DNA of 64,000 nt from Diploptera punctata (Eukaryota; Arthropoda; Insecta; Blattodea; Blaberidae), in contig JASPKZ010001241.1 in the NCBI GenBank assembly GCA_030220185.1, positions 248,001 to 312,000 on the forward strand, in the 5' to 3' direction. A model generated the notes under the pieces. That model did not search any database. It had not been told where the DNA came from and was given only the letters and a program-made list of their open reading frames with translations. Shown in pieces: positions 45,093-53,576 of the stretch. The translations under genes and the position numbers were made by a program. Numbering within the stretch: the stretch's first letter is position 1; each line of letters starts with the position of its first letter.

Positions 45093-45390
45093 AAAAGCGT
45101 GGGGTGCTTTTTATGATTTTTTACGTTTTCTTCTAGGAGACTTTACTTTACCAATATCTGTTTTATTATCAAATTATATTAATTGATATATAGCACCCCA
45201 TGCTTTTGATGGTAAATTATTTTTTTTTGTAGATAACTCTAGTTTTATTCTAGATGTGTTGGAGATGACTTTTTTGTTGACCACTTAAATTTTATCCCAA
45301 GCGTGTTGGAAATTAAAATTATTTTTCATTCTTTAGTTCGATTTTCTAATAAAGCGTGTTGTTTTAGTTTTTTTAAACTATTATGTATTA
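45093..45390. mobile_element. Foldback element FB, left arm truncated
   Basis: Central spacer and full right arm match 48600-48893 ('ATTAATTGATATATAGCACC', 'TTTTATCCCAAGCGTGTTGG', 'AAAGCGTGTTGTTTTAGTTT'). Only ~25 bp of the left arm remain. Confidence 0.8.
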
Positions 45391-45464
45391 ACATGCTGAA
45401 TAGGTCAGAACATTATTTTGTAGTGTGTAGTGACTGACTTTATAAGAAATACGGTTACCAGATC

Positions 45465-45523
<59 letters not shown>

Positions 45524-45640
45524 CACGAATGTAAACAAATAGTGCTTGCGGGATATAATATAAAACATTCGTGGTAAATGATTATACCACAATATAAATA
45601 AACCACTATTTGTATTTTTTTAACATATTATTTCCCAGGA
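45391..45640 (+). repeat. Family C, copy with (TA)n expansion
   Basis: Matches 26915-27130 either side of a ~50-bp TA microsatellite (45471-45520). Starts directly at the end of the FB arm. Confidence 0.75.
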
Positions 45641-45774
45641 ATTTACGTTCCAGAAAAAATATAATTTACATCACAGGACATCAAAAATAAGCTAATAAAC
45701 ATTACGCTGGTTGTAAACAGTGTGAAGTGTTTCATTTTTTCTCCACTAGAGTGCATTCTTACAAAATTTCGATC

Positions 45775-46060
45775 CTTTGGCAATAAATAATATGATCTGG
45801 TTGCAGTGATGATCAAATGAAGCATAACAAACGTTTATCATTTGTTTTCAAACATCGCCGTTTACATTAAATATATAAACATTTTTAAATAACTACATTA
45901 AAATAATGATTTTTGAGTAAACAGCTTAATTTTATTTGTTACAAAGTCCTAACAAATGCCACTCTTCATTTCCAAATTCTCTAGATAAATTCACTCCTCA
46001 CTTCGTGAATTGTGAATTTATCGATAATTTGGAAATTACTCGTAGCATTACTTAAGACAA
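45775..46060. repeat. Dispersed repeat D, copy 2
   Basis: Aligns with 1-280 from 'AATAAATAATA' to 'ATTTGGAAATTACTCG'. Its proximity to family C here and at 27.6 kb suggests C and D may be parts of one larger element. Confidence 0.65.
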
Positions 46061-46339
46061 AGTAATGTATTGACCATTAATTTATGATGTTATACCACAG
46101 CAATGCCTTAAACTTCAGTATTATAAGTGCATCAGGATTACAATATTATTCAACTAGGAAATTGTGCCTAAAAAGTAAATGTTGTATATAATGGCTCCAT
46201 ACTTGTGACTTGAGTGTCCGGCATCGTATTGAGTAAACAACTCGGGGAAAAATGCAAATTGCATGTTTCTATGTAGTTTTAACTACAGAATTGTAGTACT
46301 AACTGGTAGATGAACACATTTTTATTAAATAATTCTGTT

Positions 46340-46456
46340 ATAATTACAAAGAAATAAACGTTATCTCAGTCAAAGCATACATATATTGTTAGATTGAAAC
46401 GTCGACACAATAAATGTATGCTTTGACTGAGATAACGTTTATTTCTTTGTAATTAT
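46340..46456. repeat. Near-perfect hairpin, 49-bp arms, 19-nt loop
   Basis: The left arm 46340-46388 and right arm 46408-46456 are reverse complements at 48 of 49 positions (core 'AACGTTATCTCAGTCAAAGC'). The loop is 46389-46407. The arms do not match any repeat family recognised here, and the near identity implies a recent origin or selection on pairing. Possible explanations: an inverted duplication formed by replication template switching, a tiny foldback element, or a small-RNA precursor. Confidence 0.9.
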
Positions 46457-46555
46457 CCTAATATTAATTACTCTCAGTGAAAAATAATTTGAAAAAGTAT
46501 AATATACTAAATAATTCTGGTTACAAATAATTTCCAGTTTCCATGGAATAAATTC

Positions 46556-47113
46556 TACACAGGATGATTCACAATAAGTATTACAGACTGCCAGGGGTTG
46601 TAGACCGAACTTAGTAGATAAAGTTTTGATAAGAAACTCATGTCCGGTAACGTACAATTTTGAAGTAAAATAAGTTTGAAGATCGAAACAAAATGTGCTT
46701 ATATTGTTCCTCTTGTGTTTCAGACTAAGTATTACAGATTTCTAGGGGTTGTACTACACCTATCTAGTCGGAGCAAGATATTCTTGCAAGAATTCTGGCG
46801 GCAGCATAAATTATTGAGCACTCACGGGTCTTGTAGGGCGTGTGTATAAAAACATGCGTCTCAGGTACACTTTGTGCAACGAACAACAGGGTCACCACAC
46901 GGAACCACACTTGTAATACAACCCCTAAAAGTCTGTAATACTTATTCTGAAACACAAGACACGCGATATCAGTCCATTGTGTTTCGATCTTTAAACTTAT
47001 TTTACATCAAAATAGTACATTTCCGTACATGGGTTGTTACCAAAACTTTATCTGCTTAGTCCCCTCTATAACCCCTTGAAGTCTGTAATACGTATAGTGA
47101 ATCACTCTGTATT
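46556..47113. mobile_element. Long-TIR MITE, ~175-bp TIRs (Tc1/mariner-like)
   Basis: Left 'ACAGGATGATTCACAATAAG' and right complement 'ACAGAGTGATTCACTATACG' begin TIRs that stay alignable for about 175 bp ('AAAATAAGTTTGAAGATCGA'). A second inner repeat of 'AAGTATTACAGA' and 'GGGGTTGTA' occurs on both sides. TA dinucleotides flank it. Short frames inside are not transposase. Confidence 0.75.
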
Positions 47114-47760
47114 TATATGTGTATTTATGTGTGTGTGTATGTGAGCGTGTGCTTGCGCTCCATGTGTGTGGGAATGAGGAATTCCTGAATTAAATTTGTT
47201 AATTAAGCAAAGTTCGTAATCAGAGCAAACATTACTACGAAGTAACTAAGTTACACTTTACTAATGAGAGAAAATGGTGACGTTAATTTTCTATACGACT
47301 TGATTCCATTTTCTTCAGATTTCACGCGTACCTGTGAACACAACAGGTTTAAATTACACAAAATAAACAAAGTCTTACCAGCAGCGCTCGTCACTTTATT
47401 TTCTCAAATTCATAAAAAAACATTATTTAACAATGGAAGGTCATGCCAATTTCATATTAAGTGATTATTATACTTCTGCAAATGATCATTATTTATTTAG
47501 GACATTATTTATTTAGGAATTTTATTTTTTTTATCTTCCATCTTCCCGCAATTAGAAATACGTATAAGGCCGTGATTGTGGCAATAAGCAAATAGTAATT
47601 GTCTTCATATGTCCTATATTCAACTCTGCCAGGTAAAATAAGGTTATATTTTAATGAGATAACTTATAGAAGTTATTAATCTGAAAAATAGTGTTTTTAT
47701 AGTTCATTAATATCGTTTAAGACTGATAAATGTATATAAATAAGGAATTATTTGTGTCTT
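47114..47760. other. No recognisable feature
   Basis: AT-rich, with a short GT-rich run at about 47115-47170. Confidence 0.4.
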
Positions 47761-48192
47761 TTTATTACACGCTTTATATTAGTCTGGCCTGTATCTCTCT
47801 ATTTATGTAACGGAATCTTTCAACGCGATTTTCACCCACTTAAAAACATTGGATCGACTTGAAACTTTGTATACTTGTAAAGGACCAATAACAATACAAT
47901 AATTGTATAAATGTTTTCTAAGATCCTAACCAGAATCATCAGGACATCGAAAAAATAAAGACCGGTATAATAGATTGCGGACGTATCGACTTTTTAGTCA
48001 ATCGTCGTAAGAAATTAGTATTATATCCTCTGGTAGCTCAGTTGTTAGAGTGGTGGACTGTAGTGATATATAATTTCAGTAATCCATGGGTCGCTGGTTC
48101 AAATCCGGCCCGGAGGATTTTTTTTAGAAGAGTATTACTTTTTTAGCTCATACTACAATAGTATCGAATTAAAGATACTTACATTTTTTATC
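47761..48192 (+). repeat. Dispersed repeat G carrying tRNA-Tyr, copy 1
   Basis: Collinear with 53101-53474: 'TATGTAACGGAATCTTT', 'TTTCACCCACTTA', 'TTGTATACTTGTAAAGGACC', 'CGACTTTTTAGTCA', then a tRNA-Tyr and 'AGAAGAGTATTACTTTT' to 'TATCGAATTAAAGATAC'. Similarity runs through both flanks of the tRNA, so the tRNA is part of the repeat. Class unknown. Confidence 0.75.
48027..48117 (+). tRNA. tRNA-Tyr (GUA) with 18-nt intron
   Basis: Transfers tyrosine in cytosolic translation if transcribed. All parts are visible: acceptor CCTCTGG (48027-48033) pairs with CCGGAGG (48110-48116, one G-U), discriminator A at 48117. The D arm is GCTC/GAGT; the anticodon stem GTGGA (48053-48057) pairs with TCCAT (48083-48087). 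Anticodon GTA is at 48060-48062, with the intron 48064-48081 after position 37, as in eukaryotic tRNA-Tyr. The T arm is GCTGG-TTCAAAT-CCGGC. Box A is 'TAGCTCAGTTGTTAGAG' and box B 'GGTTCAAATCC'. A run of eight T follows as a Pol III terminator. CCA is not encoded, as expected. The D loop reads TTGTTA rather than the common TTGGTA, losing one conserved G, so function is likely but not certain. Confidence 0.85.
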
Positions 48193-48431
48193 TTTTTAAT
48201 GACAATTTTGTAAACTTGCCACATTTCAATTTATCCGAAAAAATATGAGGATACGATTAACTGTAACTATTTATCTATATTAAAATATTCAAAAATATTA
48301 TAATAATGTTAGATAATAATAATTTTAAAAGATATATAATTATATTTGTGCCTAGACACTAAAAGTGTCGTAAGCAATTAAATTTTCACGGGATTCCGGT
48401 TTATGACTATCAAACTAAAAAATAAAAATAT
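48193..48431. other. No recognisable feature
   Basis: Short AT-rich spacer. Confidence 0.4.
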
Positions 48432-48893
48432 ATAATAGTTAAAAAAACTAAAACAACACGGTTTATTAGAAAACCGAACTAAAAAATGAAATATAATTTT
48501 AATTTCCAACGCGCTTGGGATAAAATTAAATTGGTCAACAAAAAGATGATCTCCAACACATCTAGAATAAAACTATAAGTATCTACAAAAAATTACCATC
48601 AAAAGCATGGGGTGCTTTTTATGGTTTTTACGTTTTCTTCTTAGGGACTTTACTTTTACCAATATCTGTTTATTATCAAATATATTAATTGATACAGAGC
48701 ACCCCACGCTTTTGATGGTAAAATTATTTTTTTGTAGATAACTCTAGTTTTATTCTACATGTGTTAGAGATTTTTTTTTGTTGACCACTTTAATTTTATC
48801 CCAAGCGTGTTGGTAATTAAAATTATTTTTCATTTTTTAGTTCGGTTTTCCAATAAAGCGTGTTGTTTTAGTTTATTTGAACCATTATTTATT
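48432..48893. mobile_element. Foldback element FB, complete copy
   Basis: Left arm 48432-48616 and right arm 48697-48893 are reverse complements over ~185 bp with few differences, around a ~80-bp spacer. Each arm holds 'CTAAAACAACACG', 'CGCTTGGGATAAAATTAAA' and a small inner palindrome AAAAGCATGGGGTGCTTTT. Partial copies: 12781-13053, 45093-45390, 53497-53576. No coding capacity. It has the form of a foldback or long-TIR MITE; no target duplication could be fixed. Confidence 0.85.
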
Positions 48894-48999
48894 ATTATTA
48901 ATACTATTATTATTAGTGTTAATATTTAAGAGCTTCTTGTTACTAGGGTAAACATGACCCTAGCAACATATTATTTTTGATCTAGTTATTTCATAATAT

Positions 49000-50445
49000 C
49001 CTACTAATTTTTTCAGTATGAACACGAATTAATTAAATTTGGTACAAGGAATAACAAATCAAACATTATTTCTACTTCAAAACAAACTAAGCTTATCGCA
49101 AGACCTATTACCTAATCATGAATTAAATTCTACAGTCATTGATAGTGAACCTGACGCTGATGATGGATGGCGTAAGTACACCAAATATGAAAAGAACACG
49201 AAATCGATATCCTAAATTACAAGATCTACCTAAAAGAAAACATTTGGAAGAATCCAATCAATATGGTGTTCTGGCTACGTGGAATGAAAATTAAATGCTC
49301 CATCAGAAACTCTACATATCAACTCAAGAAAAATCACAATATACAAACAAAAAATGAACCGCGGCATCCACCTGTATTTATTCTTGGAGTTACAAATATA
49401 GTGAATTTAATTCAACATTTATCCTCTAATAGAATATATACATGTAATGAAGTTATATATAAAACATTGCGAACGATGAAATAAAAATAATGGTAAAAAC
49501 AATTGATTGCTACAGAAAGCTAATACATTTTGTCAATAAAGATTAGGCTGAATTTCATACTTATCAACTAAACCAAGATCGTGCTTATCGCATTGTATTG
49601 AGAAATACACACCCTTCCATCCCAATTAATTAAATACGCAATAGAAGAGCTTGGATACAAAATTCCAAACAAAGTTAATATTAGACATAGAATCACAAAG
49701 TGCCGGTGCCATTGCATTTTGTTGATTTGGAACCAAATGAAAATAATAAGAATATATATATAATGTAGAATTTCTTTTACATGCTAAAATTAGAGAAGAA
49801 TCACCACGAAAAAGTGTAGACATTGTACAATGTCAGAGGTGTCAAATGTATGGTCATACTAAATCTTACTGTAAGAGGTCTTACCGATGTATTAAGTGTG
49901 GTAAAGACTATGAAACAACTACATGTACTAAGTCCAATAATACCACAGCAACTTGTGCGCTCTGTGGTGGACCTCATCCTTCAAACTATAAAGGTTGCTC
50001 GGTATATCATGAAATTCAAAGACGCAAAAATATTCCATCTAATAGTGCTCAATACACGAATAAACGAGAACCACAAACTGAGAAATTACAGACAAATATA
50101 GCCTAAACCTTGGATCGATGGCAAATCCTTGATGTCTAACAGGATGTCTTATTCTCAGACTTGTCCGGTACCAGTAGGACGGGACAATGACTTTGAGACA
50201 GTTAATAATAAACTAACTAACTGGCACTACCGAACCCGTAGGTTCATGGCCGCATGGACATAAACTCTCCATACATTCCAATCCTGAGCTAATGTTTTCC
50301 AATCATCCCCTGTATAATGATGATAAAGCAATTTTAGTTTCCTTTAATAAGCTTGAATAAGTATTGAAAACACAAGCTGAACAAACAATCTGAACAAACA
50401 ATGAGTCTAATAAACCTGCTAACCACTGTTATTTCAAAATTTAAA
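49000..50445 (+). pseudogene. Jockey-like LINE ORF1 (gag, PRE_C2HC and zinc knuckles)
   Basis: Broken frames give, in order: 'VIDSEPDADDGWRKYTKYEK' (about 49135-49195), 'HPPVFILGVTNIVNLIQHL' (49365-49425), 'FHTYQLNQDRAYRIVLRNTH' (about 49554-49613, the PRE_C2HC region) with 'AIEELGYKIPNKVNIRH', and then an open frame 49846-50106 whose upstream reads 'VDIVQCQRCQMYGHTK'. That frame holds CCHC-type knuckles C-x2-C-x4-H-x4-C, a second C-x2-C set ('CIKCGKDYETTTC') and 'CALCGGPHPSNYKGC'. Such proteins bind retrotransposon RNA in the cytoplasm. Downstream relics end at a stop (50442-50447 region) that touches the ORF2 start. Several frameshifts, stops and a nested LINE show it is dead. Confidence 0.85.
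50211..50316 (-). mobile_element. LINE tail (TTAGT-tailed family) nested in Jockey-like ORF1
   Basis: The plus strand starts AACTAACTAACTGGCACTAC, the complement of the TTAGT tail. It continues through 'GGTTCATGGCCGC' and 'CCTGAGCTAATGTTTTCC', matching 16690-16830 inverted. Only ~105 bp inserted. Confidence 0.85.
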
Positions 50446-50447
50446 TA

Positions 50448-50760
50448 ATGGTCCAAACACTCCGGATTGGATTATGTAAGGTACATGGCCTAGCTAACCA
50501 TAGTCAGGAAGTTGAATGTCTTCTTAATAATCAGAATCTTGACATTTTACTTATTTCTGAAACACATTTAAGGCGACTAGAAGTTCATCCCAACCATCTT
50601 GCAATCAATCTTCTAGACAACAGTGAAGAAATAAAAAGACTAAAAAGAAATAAAATATTATAACTTCCTTTCATGTTCACATAAATTTTGTCTAATGGAG
50701 TGCTGTCAACGGACAGTATTCTCCTTATATGTAATATATTTTAACAAATTTAGTTATTGT
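50448..50760 (+). pseudogene. Jockey-like LINE ORF2, internally deleted, with 3' UTR
   Basis: ORF2 starts at ATG 50448. Its first ~45 residues are the N-terminus of an APE-type endonuclease: 'LRIGLCKVHGLANHSQEVEC' then 'LNNQNLDILLISETH' (the catalytic E of SETH is kept; N of the usual W-N-A-N is K-V-H here). Directly after SETH the sequence becomes 'RLEVHPNHLAINLLDNSEEI' then 'KRLKR', which resembles the extreme C-terminus of Jockey-type ORF2. The rest of EN and the entire RT are thus missing, an internal deletion of several kb (inferred). The following 3' UTR ends in an A-rich run near 50789-50803. Confidence 0.7.
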
Positions 50761-50804
50761 CTTTTCAAGATAGATTGTAAATTAGCAGTAAAAAAAGAGA
50801 AGAA

Positions 50805-51165
50805 ATACGTATATTCTAGCTCTAGTTAACTGCTCTGTTTTTCCAGTCTCTCCCTCCATCCATTCTGGTTGTTTTCTGTTTTTATCTATTCTATTTGTTG
50901 CGTAAGACTTATTTAATTATACTGGAACACTATATTCCGAAGACGTGATTAATAAAATGTCTAGTTCTAATTTAATATAAACCAATCTAAACAATTTCAA
51001 TTGTTATATTGATGAAATGGGAAAGAAGATTAACACGACTGGAATATTTTATTCTTTCTTTATCTGGAAAACTATTTTAATTATTTATTTCTTGGAAAAT
51101 GTATTAATACATTTTTAAATATTCATTACTTTGTATATAGTTAGCGCATGAATCATTGAAGAGTT
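50805..51165. other. No recognisable feature
   Basis: AT-rich spacer between the LINE and a tRNA-like fragment. Confidence 0.4.
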
Positions 51166-51167
51166 AT

Positions 51168-51260
51168 AAATATATCACAGTTGGTAGCGCGCTAACAAAT
51201 AAAGTTAGAGGTATCTGGTTCAAATCTCGGCTCAGGTTTTCTTTTCATATCGTATATAAA
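51168..51260 (+). mobile_element. tRNA-like retroposon, TTTTCTTTTCAT-tailed, partial
   Basis: 'AGTTGGTAGCGCGCTAA' (A-box region) and 'CTGGTTCAAATCTCGGCTCA' (B box) precede GGTTTTCTTTTCATATCGTA, the tail used by the units at 58.2-59.07 kb. The 5' part of the tRNA-like block is lost. Confidence 0.55.
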
Positions 51261-51394
51261 CACACATCACGAGTTTCAACTAATCACCGCATTATATTGT
51301 CACAATTTCATAATTTCCCTGTTGTCCAGTCTGCGTGCATTTTCTTTTTCAGTCATCAGAACATCGTAGATATAACTTATCTTTATATTCTGTT

Positions 51395-51445
51395 ACATAG
51401 ATAGACAGATACAGGTCAAGCTAATATAAAGCGTATAAAATAAAA
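51395..51445 (-). repeat. Repeat G 5' end, inverted fragment
   Basis: The complement of 51400-51440 contains 'ACGCTTTATATTAGCTTGAC' and 'CTGTATCTGTCTATCTATGT', matching 52798-52835. Confidence 0.65.
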
Positions 51446-51449
51446 GGCT

Positions 51450-51700
51450 CTTGGCCTTGGCTCACTGTTGGCCTATTATCCGCATGTGTCAATCACAGCA
51501 GTGAACAATCATGTAGCTGCTATCTATCAGAGCTTCCAAAATTCCTCATGATGCTGCTGGATAGACAATGGTCCAATACACTGGCCAAAGTTCAATGAGA
51601 AAATTTCTTCTCCCATGAGTTCTCAATCCAGAGCATGTTTTGTAGCTCTGTAGCAAAACAGGATACCATTTGGCCATCTATCTGCTGTGTAGACAATTTA
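51450..51700 (-). mobile_element. SINE-4, diverged copy
   Basis: Shares with 31718-32059 'CGCATGTGTCAATCACAG', 'CTCATGATGCTG', 'CACTGGCC' and 'TGAGAAAATTTCTTCTCCCA'. The tRNA-like head is eroded. Confidence 0.75.
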
Positions 51701-52084
51701 AAGCCTTCAAAATGTTGCAACTACACTATAGCTGCTAAGGGTATCATTACCAGAATGCATGGTTCCATTTCTTGAATTAATAATTCCAATTTAGAATTAT
51801 CTCAATTCTATAAATTATTAGACGTAAACATAAGCAGTCAATAGAAATTAGTGATCAACTTACTGTCAACAATATGTTGTAAAACGGTTTAGTAAAAATG
51901 AAATTATTCAATAAACATCTTATCCAAAACATTGTGTTTACATTTGATCACCTGTTCGACTGTCAACGGATTTTAGAACATTAATACTGTAATAGCAATT
52001 ATTAATATTTCACAAGTGCATTTTTAAATATCATTGGATTTTTACACACTTATTCACAAAATTATATAAAATAAATGCGTGAGG
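51701..52084. other. No recognisable feature
   Basis: AT-rich; nothing assigned. Confidence 0.4.
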
Positions 52085-52333
52085 TCAGGATTTTTAAACT
52101 GACCAAACCTTCTTGCGGCACTATGACCCTGGGGTCGACTCAGCCTCTAGTGAAATAAGTACCAGACGCTTGTTCTGGGGGTAAAGGCTGCCGTCAAGCA
52201 GGGCTGACAACCCGGCTGACATCAAGTGCCGATTGTCCAGAAAAAGTGGGAGCCTTAACCTCCTACTACAACAAGGGCCTCCTGAGGCCTGCAGTGGGAC
52301 TACTTTACTTTACTTTACTTTACTTTACTTTAC
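52085..52333 (+). mobile_element. SINE-3, head-truncated copy with CTTTA tail
   Basis: Matches the body of 19869-20164: 'AACTGACCAAACCTTCT', 'GGGGGTAAAGGCTGCCGTCA', 'GGCTGACATCAAGTGCC'. Ends in six ACTTT units (52306-52333), which defines the true 3' tail of the family. The tRNA head is missing. Confidence 0.85.
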
Positions 52334-52684
52334 ATACAAATTTCACGGATTTTTCTCATGACGTGGATCAATCGTTGTACCTACTGATAACTTTGTTCAT
52401 AATAATTTTATATTTATAACTTGTGGCCAAGCGCTAAAAAAACTCATTTCTACAGATAATTACCTGCGTTCGATATTAATTTTAACAATTCAATTGCCGC
52501 CCAGAACAAGGTTGTAACCTTCATTTTTTTTAAATTAATTTTTAAATACGAAAGGAGCCACATCTATTGCCTTTTTTTAAATCTAAAACCCAAATTGAAG
52601 AGGAAAAATTAGATTTGCATCTTGTTATGGGTCGTTATACAATTTAAAACTTTGATTACAAGTGAATGTAACGCAGTTTTGAAT
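52334..52684. other. No recognisable feature
   Basis: AT-rich spacer. Confidence 0.4.
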
Positions 52685-52735
52685 ATATAACTCACTGGTA
52701 CTATCGAATCGGTAGGTTCAAGACCACAATAGATT
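52685..52735 (-). mobile_element. LINE 3' scrap (TTAGT-tailed family)
   Basis: 'ACTCACTGGTACTATCGAAT' and 'GGTAGGTTCAAGACC' correspond to the inverted last 45 bp of the family (compare 50215-50255). Confidence 0.6.
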
Positions 52736-52823
52736 AATGGAATTTTACTTTTGATGACGACTGACATTTCAGATAAAATATTACTATTTTACCTTTTTAC
52801 ACGCTTTATATTAGCTTGACCTG

Positions 52824-52825
<2 letters not shown>

Positions 52826-52862
<37 letters not shown>

Positions 52863-52913
52863 ATATCTATCTATTTATATATCTATCTATCTATATATAA
52901 TATCTATCTATCG

Positions 52914-52950
<37 letters not shown>
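52826..52950. repeat. (TCTA)n microsatellite
   Basis: About 30 TCTA units with TATA and TCGA interruptions. Expanded from the short 'CTGTATCTCTCTATTTATG' seen in repeat G copy 1. The 60-codon frame over it is an artefact. Confidence 0.95.
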
Positions 52951-52951
<1 letters not shown>

Positions 52952-53316
52952 GTAACGGAATCTTTCAACGCGATTTTCACCCACTTAAAATCATTTGATC
53001 GACTTGAAACTTTGTATACTTGTAGATGACCCGTGGCAGTACAATAATTTCATATTTATTTTCTAAAATCCTGGCCAGAATCACCAGAAAATAAAAAAAA
53101 GTGTCTTTGTATCTATGTAACGGAATCTTTGAACACGATTTTTCACCCACTTAGAAACATTGGATCGATTTGAAACATTGTATACTTGTAAAGGACCCGT
53201 GACAATACAATAATTTCGTATTTTGTTTCTAAAATCCTGACCAGAATCATCAGAAAATCAAAAAAAAAATTAAACTGGTATAATAGGTTGCGAACTTGTC
53301 GACTTTTTAGTCAGTC

Positions 53317-53408
53317 GTTGTGAGAGCTCAGTTGGTAGAGCGGTTAACTCTAGTGGTATATAATTTCAGTAATCCATAGGTCGCTGGTTCACATCCAGCT
53401 GGGAGGGT
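53317..53408 (+). pseudogene. tRNA-Tyr pseudogene, anticodon CTA
   Basis: Aligns with 48027-48117, keeping GCTC (D stem), box A 'GAGCTCAGTTGGTAGAG', the intron at the same site, 'AATCCATAGGTCGCTGGTTC' and a T run after the end. The acceptor stem no longer pairs (GTTGTGA against TGGGAGG). The anticodon stem GTTAA against TCCAT has two mismatches. The anticodon position reads CTA (53350-53352) instead of GTA. CTA would read UAG, but the broken stems argue against a working suppressor. Confidence 0.75.
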
Positions 53409-53496
53409 TTTTTAGAAGAGTATTACTTTTAGCTCATACTACAATAGTATCGAATTTAAAGATATTTACATTTTAAACTTATTCTGTAAAATATTA

Positions 53497-53576
53497 AAAT
53501 ATTATTTTTTTCATTTTTTTAGTTTGGTTTTCTAATAAGGCGTGATGTTTTAGTTTTTTAAAACTATTATTTATTA
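53497..53576. mobile_element. Foldback element FB, right-arm end only
   Basis: 'TTTTTTAGTTTGGTTTTCTA' and 'GTGATGTTTTAGTTTTTTAA' match the outer 80 bp of the right arm at 48.8 kb. Confidence 0.7.

Larger units (their letters stand above)
52792..53474 (+). repeat. Repeat G, copy 2, tandemly doubled
   Basis: The unit occurs twice: 52792-53100 (with a TCTA microsatellite inside) and 53101-53474 (ending in a tRNA-Tyr pseudogene). Both have 'TATGTAACGGAATCTTT', 'GATTTTCACCCACTT'-like sequence, 'TTGTATACTTGTA' and 'AAATCCTG.CCAGAATCA'. Confidence 0.75.
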
